Origin: Zingiber officinale
Taxonomy: Eukaryota > Streptophyta > Magnoliopsida > Zingiberales > Zingiberaceae
DNA: 64,000 nucleotides
NCBI RefSeq assembly: GCF_018446385.1
Contig: NC_055986.1
Location: forward strand, 28,021,593 to 28,085,592
Direction of reading: 5' to 3'
Under the pieces are notes generated by a model. That model had not been told where the DNA came from. It worked only from the letters and a program-made list of their open reading frames with translations, and searched no databases. The first letter of the stretch is position 1; each line of letters opens with the position of its first letter. The position numbers and the translations under genes are program-made. Shown piece after piece: positions 37,988 to 49,240 of this stretch.

Positions 37988-39546
37988 ATGGCTGGAAGCA
38001 ACGAAATTAACGCCAATGAGTCCAAGGTGCTCGATCTCTCTTATTATTGTTGTTGTTGTTATTGTTTCGATTTTTGGCTTTAGGCAATTATGATTGGCTT
38101 TCAGTTTGATCGGTTTGTCGCTCGGCTCTCTGGTTCGCGTTAGGTTCTGCTTGATTGTTTTCATATGGCCGGATGCATCCAAAAGTAAAGGGGAGATGTG
38201 TCGATTTGAGCCCATTCTTGTTTGATTTCTCAGGTTTTCTTCGACTGGTTTGACTTCTGATGATAAAACTTGAATCTGTGTTTGAGATGGCATTATAAGA
38301 AATCTGAAAAGCCCCATCAACGCAATATCTCTCTGTGTTTGTTTTTATCATAGATTTCGAACAGGCGAAGCAAAACGAAGACACAATCGCGTTTCGAAAT
38401 CATTAGGATCTCATCCCATCTTTGGGAAGATGGGATCTTTGATCGCGTTCGCCTTCGTTTCTCCCTAAAATTGATGAATCGTTGAACACCCCACTCATCG
38501 CTTTCGATCTCACCTCTTCTTTGTTGTTTCTCATGCCGACGCAGATGGCAGTTCCTCTCAACACTTGGGTTCTCATCTCCAACTTCAAGCTGGCTTACAA
38601 CATGCTGCGCCGCCCGGACGGCACCTTCGACCGTCACCTCGCCGAGTTCCTCGACCGGAAGGTCTCCGCGAATGCCACCCCCGTCAATGGCGTCGTCTCC
38701 TTTGACGTCCTCATCGACCGCTCCCACAACCTCCTCGCCCGCATCTACCGCCCCGCCCCCGCCACGGCGGCTGGTTCCGTTCCTCTTCTCACTGACCTCT
38801 ATCAACCGCCATCAACCGACCCGTTTCCGGTCATCATATTCTTCCACGGCGGCAGCTTCGCGCACTCCTCGTCCAACAGCGCTATCTACGACTCCCTCTG
38901 TCGCCGGTTTGTCTCCCTTTGCGACGCTGTTGTTATCTCAGTCAATTATCGGCGGGCACCGGAATACAAGTATCCCTGTGCATACGACGATGGATGGGCA
39001 GCTCTCAATTGGGCGAGTGCAGTGCCATGGCTTCACAACGGCAAAGAGTCCAAACCTCGAGTGTTCCTCGCAGGGGACAGCTCTGGGGGTAACATTGCAC
39101 ACCATGTGGCGGTCAGGGCCGCCGAGTCTGGGATCGAAATCGCCGGTAACATTCTCCTTAACTCCATGTTTGGAGGGAACCATAGGACAGAGTCTGAGAA
39201 GAGGTTGGATGGCAAGTATTTTGTCACCATTCAAGACAGGGATTGGTATTGGAAGGCGTACCTCCCTGAGGGGGCAGATAGAGATCACCCTGCTTGCAAC
39301 CCCTTTGGTCCCAATGGTGTTAAGCTCGAAGGGCTTCCTTTCACCAAAAGCCTTGTCATTGTTGCAGGCCTGGATCTTGTTCAAGACTGGCAGTTGGCTT
39401 ACGCAGAAGGCTTGAAGAAGGCTGGCCACTTTGTGAAGGTTGTGTACCGCGAACAGGCCACAATTGGATTCTATTTGTTGCCAAACACCAACCATTTCTA
39501 CGAAGTGATGGATGAGATCAAGGAATTCATCCAGGCTAACTTGTAG
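37988..39546 (+). CDS. GID1: Gibberellin receptor GID1
   Basis: GID1 is the soluble nuclear gibberellin receptor. GA-bound GID1 binds DELLA repressors and sends them to SCF ubiquitin ligases. Two exons are seen: 37988-38026 (MAGSNEINANESK) and 38545-39546, with a GT-AG intron 38027-38544 at the conserved GID1 position after codon 13. The product is 346 aa, normal for the family. It has the N-terminal lid (NTWVLISNFKLAYN), oxyanion HGGS at residues 114-117, GDSSGG with Ser192 at 190-195, and Asp290. Ile320 (in EQATIGFYLLP) stands where hydrolases keep the catalytic His, the hallmark separating GID1 from carboxylesterases. It looks intact. The frame is open upstream of exon 2 through intron sequence, so the first exon decides the start. 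It converges with PPDK. Confidence 0.95.
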
Positions 39547-40984
39547 TGGAACGCTGCTCTTGACGGACTGTTCATCGTTCAATTAATTCCTCCACAGATG
39601 GCAATGATTCACAGGCTTGCTCATGGTTCTGTATAAAGGGATGCATGAAAATTCAGATTATGTTCTTGGAACTGTTCTATTGAATCTGAACCATATAAGT
39701 TCTTGTACATGGTATGTTGAAGAGCCTTGATCCAGTTCAACAACAGATGTTTCAGAATTTTAGCTAACCACAATGATCACTGTGACATGGTCAAACGCTA
39801 AAGCTCTTATTTTGTATATATTGGCCTCCTCAGATTCTCAGTTAATATAGATTCAAAGAAAAGTAGAGATTTGTATTGCCCTCTTAGCTCTTGATAGTTC
39901 TATTCTCTCCCCTTTGCAGGGTTGAAAGATCAATGAAGACCCAATCCTGTTAAAATCTTCTGAGCCTGCCAAATACTATCAACACCTTTTGTTCTCCCTT
40001 CTTCCAACTCATCTCATCTAACAACGTGCTTCGATCATATATATCTTTGGCACCAAACTATTGTGGGAAATAGAATCAAGACAAATGATGGAGTCAGAGA
40101 AAGAGTATCAGACAAGCAATTGGAGGCTACTCTCTCACTGGTCAATTTGTCTTGGACGTTTTTCGTTCTTGGTCATATTTCTAGCCGCTAGTAATGCGTG
40201 AGCATTTGGATCGAACAGTGTCAGTTCTTGGCAGCTTCGCTGGAGCTGCTCTTGGGGTTTTGTTATTGATGGGAGGGGGAATCCCCCCACCGATCGAAAT
40301 TTATTATGGTATTGTCGTGTGTGGAAAATTTAAGCATGCGTTTTACACTTTTACTTGCTAGTTAATGCTTTCCACAGCTGTACATGATGAGGACCTGTCT
40401 TGGTCATCATCTGGCCTTATGTAAAATATTGTGAAGTTGGATAGTCTGAAGTTCAATAATGAATTTGTATCAAAATTGCTGTTTGTTAGATGCCTTTTAT
40501 GGTGCAATTGGTAATAGGATGAGAATGAGAATGGCTTGTTCGCTTGACTATTTCATTCTAACATTTTGATGAATGGAATAGCTCATTCAAGGACCACTTT
40601 ATTTACTCAAACATTTTTTTTTAATTTAAAAGATAGAAAAAGCCTCACTCCACTTGTGGAAATCTATAATGGTATTTATCATGTTATCATTTTGACCTAC
40701 TTTGCCCGGACATTTAACCTAATTGAGTTGATCAGATGAGCAGGTCAAATGGTCTTACTTGCCTAACTCACAATAGTGTTCGATCGTGCGTTCGATCTTT
40801 GTTCGATGAGTTAAGTAGTTAGAATACGTAGACGAAACAAGGTGAGTTGAACAAATGGGATAAGTTGAGTCTCAGAAACAATATGTCATTGTTTGTATAT
40901 TGTCTATATATTTAAATTATTTACAATAAATTATCAATACACAGAAGAAGACAATTTCTGAGGGAGAGGTTTCTGCTGCATGGT
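39547..40984. other. GID1 3' UTR, spacer and PPDK 3' UTR
   Basis: The 3' ends of the convergent genes share this 1.4 kb. No coding frame or recognisable repeat is seen. The likely PPDK 3' UTR is the last 100 bases or so, and the GID1 3' UTR probably ends within the first several hundred. Confidence 0.5.
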
Positions 40985-41897
40985 TCAGACCACCACCTGT
41001 GCTGCTGCAAGCCTTGCGATTGGGACCCTGTAAGGAAATGGTCAGGGAATGCAAAAATTATGGCATTCAACTGTAAGTAAGTTTTGATATTATTTAAATC
41101 ACATGCTCAATTTTTATAATGTCTAAATAACGTATCTTATTTTTCAAATACTCTTCTTTTCCTATAGTTCTGAAATGGACAAAACTGACTGATTGATCTT
41201 GAAAACTCTGAATAACTTCTAATCAAAACGTACTCCTAAAAATTCATGTATTTATGCCATGGAATTTGAATTTAATAGTATAAAATTTTTTAAACTTACA
41301 CAAATTTGATAAAATTTATCATAAGTTCATTATAAGACCTATAACAGTAATACTCACTAACTAATACCATCAATAAATTCTTAGAACTCCTTTGATTAAA
41401 AAAATATCAAACTTTTTAATTTTTAAAGGCTACAGCTTTGTTTGAAACTAACTAATGAACTTACAAAATTTCAAATCACTTCAAATCAAACCAATGTATT
41501 CTTAGAAATCTTTTTAATGTATTCATGCTCTCAGATCTAAATTTGATAGTATAAATTGAGAATAGTAAATTTTTGAATTGGTAAAAATTTGATGATGTAT
41601 TTTTAATTTAATTCACTGTTCTCAATTTATACTATCAAATTTAGATCCGAAAGTATAAATACATTAAAAATATTTTCAAGAATATATTGATTTTAATTTG
41701 AAGTGATTCAAAGTTCTCTAGATCTATCAATCAATTTCGAATGAAATCGACCAATGAATCTATAAAGAAAAAAAAAGAATATTTTTGGAATATGGTATAT
41801 GATTTGAGTATTATAAAAGTTTGAATAATATAGAAATTTATGAGGTTGAGTAAAATGCCGAAAAAAATTTAGTGCATGCGGATATGAATTGGCTAAG

Positions 41898-41931
<34 letters not shown>

Positions 41932-44900
41932 ATTATAGCACAACCTGAAAGGAGAACATGAGACATAGTCCAGTCCAGCTTGTGCAAAAAAGGCAACCGA
42001 AGAGGGTTCTCCACCATGCTCACCACATATGCCTACCTGTTCATTTTAAAGCTATAAGTGCGAGTTCATGCCAATGGTGGTGCACCATGAACACAGGCCA
42101 TTCACCTTCAGATCAGGCCTAGCTCTTCGCCCTCTCTCTGCAGCAATCTTAATGAGCTGGCCTACCCCTTTCTGATCAAGAACCTGAAGATTCAAAGCCA
42201 TTGATGATCATTCGTGCATCACAAAGTACTGGTGCTGCAGTATTCAGAAAAGAGTATATACCTCGAAGGGATCGCTTTGGAGAATGCCTTTCGATAGGTA
42301 GATAGGAAGGAACTTGCCAACATCGTCTCGACTGTACCCAAATGTCATCTGTGTCAGGTCATTTGTTCCAAAGGAGAAGAATTCTGCAAACTCAGCAATC
42401 TGCCAACATAAACAGCAAGATTATAAGCTTGTGTTGAAAATATTGACTAGGCCAACAACAAGAAACCTTTTATTGAGAGAAGTTGTAGTCTTAAGTTAGA
42501 TTCTACCTCATCTGCAATAAGAGCAGCTCTTGGAACCTCAATCATTGTTCCGACCTTGTATTTTATGGAGGTTCCAATCTCAGAGAAGACCTTCTGTGCT
42601 ATCATCCGTATCAGACTCGTTTGATGTTCTAGCTCCTGATATAAATATGAATTCCAACAGATGAAATTGTTCAGATTTCAAAAATAAACACAGTTCAGAA
42701 AGATAGCATGTTTTGTAGGCCTTACTACTGTGTTTACTTGGATGAAAGTAGGAAGGCAAACAAAGAAGAAGAAACATAATTATTAGTTTCTCTTGTATAG
42801 CAGAAACAAACAGAAATGAAGCTTAAGCATCTAATAAAACACCAAAGAGGTATGTAATTTTATTTCTTCCCTTCCATCTCTATCCAAATAAATAGGAAGA
42901 ATGAAATAGAGTGAAGGTAAGACAGTACAATTCATTTCTTTTCCTTTTGTTCCTAGAGTCTTAAGTTTTTACAGCAATGAGTTCAGCAGTAATACTTTCT
43001 TTTAGCTAAGTATGTCAAGGGAGAAAGCTATGTACCTGAGGTGTTCCGACGAGAGGTACCATTATTTCTGGAAAAACTTTGACACCTTGATTGTTCATAG
43101 AGATGGCAGCTTCGAATATAGCACGAACTTGCATCTTAGTCAACTCTGGGTATGATATGCCAAGCCTAATGCAAGAATTCTCTTACTATGACCAGTATCG
43201 AACAAGAGCTTAACTCCATATCCAAGATTACAGTGTTAAATGTTCAGGGTTAGGTGATAGTCCAATTTGATTTGCAAATTGGTTCAGTTGAAGATCGGGT
43301 ACGAAAGCAATTTGAAAAGCAAGCAATTCGGCGGCAAGTGGTCAGAGAGGTTGAGTTTGGAGGATGTATAAAGACATTGGGGGTCTAATCAGGAACACTT
43401 GAATGCTCCAATCAATCAAAATTTTAAGGAGTTTAGAAAGCTTAAGCAAAGTGTTATGGATCTTAAGTTGTTAATTGAAATCGGGAGTTTACTTAACAAA
43501 AAAGTAATTTACTCTCTGAAAGTTGAATCCATCGCAAGAAAGGGAATAAGGAACAAACCTGCAACCTCGAAAACCAAGCATGGGATTGACTTCAGACAAC
43601 CTCTCTATTCTGGAAAAGACTTCATCTTCTGTTGTGCCAGTCTCTGCAGCAAGTTCTCTAATAATGTCCTCTATATCACCTTCTGGCAAAAATTCATGAA
43701 GTGGAGGATCCAACAGTCGGATAGTCACCGGAAACCCTGAATTTTTTTTCATCTATTTAACTAATGTCGATGAAACTATTGATGAATGATCAGAACCTAC
43801 CATCCATGGCCCGAAAAATTCCTTCAAAATCAGATCTCTGATATGGCAAAAGTAAGTCTAAGGCCTTCTGCCTCTCTTCAAGATCTGCAGCCATTATCAT
43901 CTTTCTAACTGCTTTAATCCTTTCATCTGAAGCAAAGAACTGTGGCAGCATTGTGGGCGGATACAAAGTAGTAAGAAAAAAAAAAATGTCCTTGGAGGTT
44001 TTTTTTTTACATCGATGTATATAAAGTGATGTTTGTTGGTGCAGAAGATTGAAAAGACTAACCATATGCTCTGTCCTACATAATCCAATCCCTTGTGCAC
44101 CATTATTTCTTGCAGTAAGTGCATCATCAGGTGTATCTGCATTTGCCATAACCTAAGACCGATGTTGGCAAGAAGAACATTAGCTTCTTAATTAGGAGAG
44201 TTTTGCAGTTTTTGTTGCTGTGCCAAAAGGAGTACTACCTTCAGTTGCCTAATCTCATCGACCCATGACATGAAGATCCCCAGGTCACCACTGAGAGCTG
44301 GTGGAGAAAGTGGTTGCTTCCCTAGAATTACTTCCCCTGTCGATCCATTGAGTGATAACCACTCACCTTCTCGTATCACTTCGTCACCAATAACCACCAC
44401 CTTGTCTGCATCATTCACACTGATATCTGAGCAACCAGAAACGCAGCATTTTCCCCACCCCCGCGCTACAACAGCAGCATGAGATGTCATGCCCCCTCTT
44501 GCCGTAAGGATTCCTGTAGCTGCGTGCATGCCACCAACATCCTCAGGGCTAGTTTCTGTCCTCACCTTCAAGCATGCAAAATAGTAGAGGCTTGTTAAAG
44601 AATCAGAGGATTGAGGGTAGGTTGCTGCAACTACTAATAAAAGAGAGAACACAAACTGACTTACCAAAATGACAGCCTTCCCCTGGGCATGCCATTCTTC
44701 AGCATCATCAGCAGTGAAAACAACTTGGCCCACAGCGGCTCCTGGTGATGCAGGCAACCCTGTTGCAACTACTTTATCCTTGTACGCTGATGTATCATCA
44801 AACTAAACAAATCGAGATGGCAAAGATAGAATCAGTCCGACATGTGTTCAAGCTAACCTCTTTTGATTAACTCGAGCACTTAAGCAGCTAGATTTACCTG

Positions 44901-46814
44901 TGGATGAAGAAGTTGGTCCAAATGGCTCGGCTCAACCAATTTAATTGCGGAACTTTTATCCACGAGGCCTTCGTTAACCATGTCGACTGCAATCTTCACT
45001 GCACCTTTCCCAGTGCGCTTCCCTGATCTACACTGCAGCATCCACAGCCTATTGTCCTGAACAGTAAACTCAATGTCCTGCGACAGTGGGAAAAACAATA
45101 ACGACCTCGGATGGATCTTTAAAGCAATTGAGAGAGCTTTGAAGCATAGATCTAACCATCATGTCTTTATAGTGCAGCTCCAGAATTTTGCAATTCTCTG
45201 TTAGTTCACTGTAAGCTTCTGGCATGTGCTCCTTCATGGTATTCAGATCCTCAGGTGTCCGGATCCCTGCGACAACATCCTCACCCTAGCAAAAGAAAAT
45301 ATGTAATGTAATAAGTGATGGCTGAGACAGCCATCATCCTGTTGTTTGATTATGATTTCTTGAGGTGCCTTTAGTACCTGCGCGTTGATGAGGAACTCTC
45401 CGTAGAGCTTCTTCTCGCCGGTGCTCGGATTCCGAGTGAAGAGAACGCCGGTCCCGGAAGTGTTCCCCATGTTCCCAAACACCATGCACTGCACATTGAC
45501 AGCAGTCCCCTTGAGGCCCTTGATCTGGTTGATGATTCTGTATTTGTTAGCTCTGGTGCTGTCCCATGAATCGAACACCGCAAGAACCGCCAAGTACAAC
45601 TGCCGTTTGGGATCTGCAACCATCGATTAGTTCGTTCAATTCAAGTGGAGAAGTCAACAAATCGACGCGGTTGAAGAAGCACATTAGTTGAGCTCGAGGT
45701 AACTCAATGACCAGAAGGAAACTGTTCTCCTTTGGCTTTTGTGTATACTTTCTTGTACTCGATCACTAGTTCCTTGAGGTCGCCGGCGGTGAGGTCGGTG
45801 TCTTGCTTTGCACCTTTGGCGGCCTTCAATTCCTCCAGTTTCTCCTCAAAGAGCGAGTGGGGAATTCCCATCACCTGCGCAAACCTGAATCAAGCAGTTT
45901 GCGTTGACATTTTTAATCACTCCAAGCCACGCAGAGAGCGAGCACTCACCACGTTCCCGAACATGTCCAAGAAGCGGCGGTATGAGTCGTAAGCGAACCT
46001 CTCGCCGCTCTTCAACGCCAACCCCGTGACCACCTCGTCGTTGAGTCCCAAGTTGAGCACAGTGTCCATCATCCCAGGCATCGACACCGCGGCGCCGGAG
46101 CGGACGGAGAGGAGCAGGGGACGGGAAGGGTCGCCGAGGCGAGCCGCCATGTCCTCCTCGACGGCGGCGAGGCCTTCGAGTATTTCCTCCCAGAGGCCAG
46201 ACGGGAGCTGGTGGCCACCCTCCTGGTACTCCTGGCATGCCTCCGTCGACACAGTGAACCCCGGGGGCACCGACAGCCCGATGCTCGCCATCTCCGCCAA
46301 GTTCGCGCCTTTCCCGCCCAACTTCGTGCCCAAACAAATTTGAATCAAATTTCAATTCACATGAAATGATGAAAACCATTAATCAATTGAGTTCAGGTGC
46401 TCAACTCACCAGGGACTTCATGCTCTTGTTGCCTTCGCTCTTCCCCTTGCCGAACGTGAACACCCTCTGAGAAAACAGGGGAAACACCAAATCGATTCAA
46501 GATCCATTTTTTCTACATAAAAACAACAATCTACCAGTCAGAATCCCTGCCTTCTTGGTGGTGGGAATCGGCGATACGACGGCTTGAAGCCGGTCGCCGC
46601 CGCGGCTCCTTGCCAGTTGCGGCTCCTGCTCGAATCCACTCCTCCGCTTGGCCATTGCTTGAGCCAGGCGCCTCGCCGAGCCGAGGCTCCTCATCTCTTT
46701 CCTCCTCGACCAACCGAGCTCTTCCATGGGAATCAACCAGCGCTTCGCCATTGGCCTCCTTTCTGCGTACACGGTCGATCGCATGCACGCGCTCTTGGTG
46801 GCTGGATACTGCAT
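40985..46814 (-). CDS. PPDK: Pyruvate, phosphate dikinase, probably plastid-targeted form
   Basis: PPDK interconverts pyruvate + ATP + Pi and PEP + AMP + PPi. Eighteen exons (high to low): 46814-46551, 46466-46410, 46321-45950, 45874-45712, 45613-45378, 45285-45157, 45077-44898, 44802-44665, 44565-44239, 44152-44063, 43939-43801, 43736-43559, 43165-43036, 42635-42507, 42399-42262, 42183-42106, 42036-41945, 41027-40985. All phases agree, giving 960 aa (maize C4 enzyme 947). The first ~88 residues are Arg/Ser-rich and transit-peptide-like. The ATP-grasp start ([11 protein letters not shown]) is at about 109. The phosphohistidine loop GGMTSHAAV holds Thr540 (site of the regulatory protein) and catalytic His542. 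Catalytic Cys920 sits in [11 protein letters not shown] at 46814 is the first in frame; ATG at 46784 is an alternative. Intron 1 needs a GC donor. No break is seen. Confidence 0.95.
41190..41790. repeat. Fold-back (MITE-like) repeats inside the last PPDK intron
   Basis: Bases about 41470-41575 and 41605-41735 are inverted copies. The best part, CTAAATTTGATAGTATAAATTGAGAA, recurs in reverse as TTCTCAATTTATACTATCAAATTTAG. The match extends outward through AATGTATT and TCACTTCAAAT. A weaker related copy lies at 41190-41290. No clear target duplication was found, so the family is unknown. Confidence 0.6.
41901..41929. repeat. A29 homopolymer just inside the last PPDK intron
   Basis: There are 29 consecutive A on the plus strand, so a T29 run in the PPDK pre-mRNA sense begins about 15 bases after the exon 17 donor at 41944. 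Confidence 0.9.
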
Positions 46815-47680
46815 CTTTCGTCGCTTGCTTGATTCGATTCCTTCACAGATCACAAAAGGCTTCAGAATTCAACACCGGATCGATTGATCTCGTTCATCAA
46901 AAAGGTGATGGAGGGAAGAACTCAAGATCAGCTCACCTCAAACTCGAAGCGCTGATGATTTATTATATTTAATATTCTATTTTTGTGGTATACTAAAACA
47001 ATATAAAAACGGAAATTAAAAATTTGCTCTTTTTGTTTTTCCAAATGGCATTGAAATACTACACATCCTCCGTCCGAGTTCGATCAGACGGTCAGTATGG
47101 ACATGTGGATTAAGGGTTAATACGTAATTTGATGCGTTGTCTATTTATCACCTCTTGTTGGTTCCTGTGATCAAGAAATTTCTTCCTGAGTCACGAAATT
47201 TAATGGTGATGCCGCAACTTTTCGAAGTGAGGCATCCAACGGGCCTTATCGAGCCACGTGGCATAAGTCCGATCACACAGTATCTCTCTTATCCTGAGCA
47301 GTGAGCACCTCTTCGCGAATAATATAGACAAATATAAATAAAAAAATTTATTTAACAACAATGTTAAATCCTATTTAATTGAATTCAAATAATATATCCT
47401 TTTAAATCATTCAATTATTAATCAAACTTACCAATAATTATTTAGCCCTATGAAATGCATGAAAAATCATTATGCTTAGTTTTGCTAAAATTGTTCTAAT
47501 ATGTATTAATTTTTTCCTTTATATTGGCGTATTTTTGGTCAAAATTCAAAGGATTAAGTAAGAAGAATAATGTAAAAATAAATCTTATAAATGAGGATTT
47601 TATTTATTTATTTATTAAATATTTGACTATAATAAAAATAATGAATTGCACATTTCCTCTTTAGATTTTTGTCCATTTGA
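46815..47680. promoter_or_regulatory. Divergent promoter interval between PPDK and the MBD gene
   Basis: PPDK starts leftward at 46814 and the MBD transcription unit probably starts rightward near 47640-47800. No other gene is seen. Bases 47330-47640 are AT-rich. The 47040-47300 part is less AT-rich and contains the G-box palindrome. Confidence 0.5.
47253..47262. promoter_or_regulatory. Palindromic G-box/ABRE
   Basis: GCCACGTGGC is a perfect 10-base palindrome with the ACGT core bound by plant bZIP (ABA/light) and bHLH factors. It lies about 440 bases upstream of the PPDK ATG and about 400 bases before the probable MBD 5' UTR. A regulatory role is inferred. Confidence 0.5.
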
Positions 47681-49240
47681 CATGGGCCGAAAAATCCGGC
47701 CCGCGTCTTCTGCCTTCCCTCTCTTCATGGGAGTGAGGGAGTCAAGAAAAAACGAAGGTCGCATTTTTAGTGGCGCGGATATAGATCGCGATCTGTCTCA
47801 TGGAGGTGAAGAGTCTCGTTTTCTGTTTTTGTTCGTCGATTTCGTAGTTTGGATTTTTGTTAGGAATAGTTTCCGATCAAACTAATCTATTTGTTACTAA
47901 TCGTGGCGAATCCAGAGTATCTTCTTTAGTCCCTAGTGTCTGTCAGATCGTAGCTTCGAAGAATGCTTCAGTTGGATTTGAATTAGTGCAGAGAAAAAAT
48001 GATAAGGATTTTTCTCTAACTGTATCATCGGTGGAACTGTTGGCAAATTTCTCTGGTAGTTCTTGTGAACCACTCTTTGATCTTATCTTCTGAGGAACCT
48101 TCGTCGGAAATAGGTTGAAAAGTTAGGTTTCAGCGAAACGCTTCTTCATTGTGAATGTGGATTCTCCGAAACAGACTAAATAAGCGTTCTGCTTCTTTCC
48201 TGTTATTCTGTAGATTTTTGGAGTTATATTGCTGTTCCTGTTTTCTTCCTAACTCGATGGGCTAAACCCTAACTCGCTGCACTTTTTTCTTAGCAGCACA
48301 ACTGGTTCTATTTCCTTAATTTTGGCTTCTGGTCCTGCTCATATTTTAATCTGGGAACAGTTGATAGGCCCATAACCTGTTAAAACTCTTTTAGCTTCAT
48401 CACTTGCATCCCTGCAGTTTAGAAATAGGATTATCAGCAAATGACTTACAATTCGTCTAGTGAACTTGTACTGCTGCACTTCTAACAAATATTAAAAAAA
48501 AAGTTAATCTTGTGTTTTTGCATAACTTTAGTTTTTTACTTCATGCTTCTCAAAGTTTGGTTAATGTAATTGTGAATTTCACTTAGCTAAGGTTTTAGGT
48601 GACTATTGGAGATGTGGCTAACTACTTTTTGTGAGAAAAATGGTTTGTAGAAGTTGTTTTGGGTCAGTCATGACTCTTCGTTGCAGAGAGGTAAATATCA
48701 ATACTACAAAGTCTTAGGGAACCCAATACTGATTAGGTTTCAGATTCATCACCTTTGCCTTATGGATCTTGATTTTATCTGATACTTTTAAAACTTGTAA
48801 GTCTGTGTCAGCTGATGCTGACTATGTCCACCTTCACTATTTGTTTTATTTAACTCTTCTTAAAATGGATATATTAGGTGTTTTGCATTTCACAGGCCAA
48901 ATTATACTGTTAGTTGACTTGTACTGACCTTGAAGATCCGATCAAACCAGTAAATTAGAGGATCCAGCCAAAATGAATCTCGCAAGGGGATACCTTTATT
49001 TGTTTTTCATTGCTTTTCCTTAAAGTTTGTCATCTTGATTATAGTTTTTCAATATATGATGTTTCTTGTATAGAGTTTGTCATCTTGATTCTAGTTTTTC
49101 AATATATGATGTTTCTTGTATAGAATTTGTCATCTTGATTCTAGTTTTTCAATATTTGATGTTTCTTGTACTCTAACTTCCTTTCTCTTGATATTCAATA
49201 CTTGATGGTTTCAGCAACAAGCTCTGAGCCTTGAGTTACA
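47681..49240 (+). other. 5' UTR exons and introns of the MBD gene (approximate)
   Basis: The stretch is mixed in composition, with intron-like T-rich DNA (48400-49200) and no long frame of its own. The initiator ATG sits at 49241, right after a plausible acceptor (GTTTCAG at 49208-49214), so one or more upstream non-coding exons are required. A first exon near 47690-47810 is likely but its borders cannot be set from sequence. Confidence 0.35.
49023..49172 (+). repeat. 50-base tandem repeat, three copies
   Basis: A unit containing TTTGTCATCTTGATTCTAG and ATATGATGTTTCTTGTA repeats at a 50-base period with only a few changes, just upstream of the exon holding the MBD start codon. Confidence 0.85.

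Noticed and set aside
38482..38544. GID1 reading frame starting upstream at 38482
   Set aside because: This part is intron sequence read through. Exon 37988-38026 gives the conserved GID1 N-terminus and joins in frame at a proper acceptor.
38672..39582. Long open frames overlapping GID1 on the same strand and the opposite strand
   Set aside because: They are shadow frames caused by GC-rich codon use in the GID1 exon; they lack any recognisable domain.
43399..43740. 113-codon plus-strand frame
   Set aside because: Antisense to PPDK exon 12 and its intron.
46026..46343. Frame on the plus strand across PPDK exon 3
   Set aside because: Antisense shadow of the GC-rich PPDK exon.
47646..48093. 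Frames near 47646-48093 as a separate gene
   Set aside because: They lie in the probable 5' UTR/first intron region of the MBD gene, are short, and have no recognisable domain.
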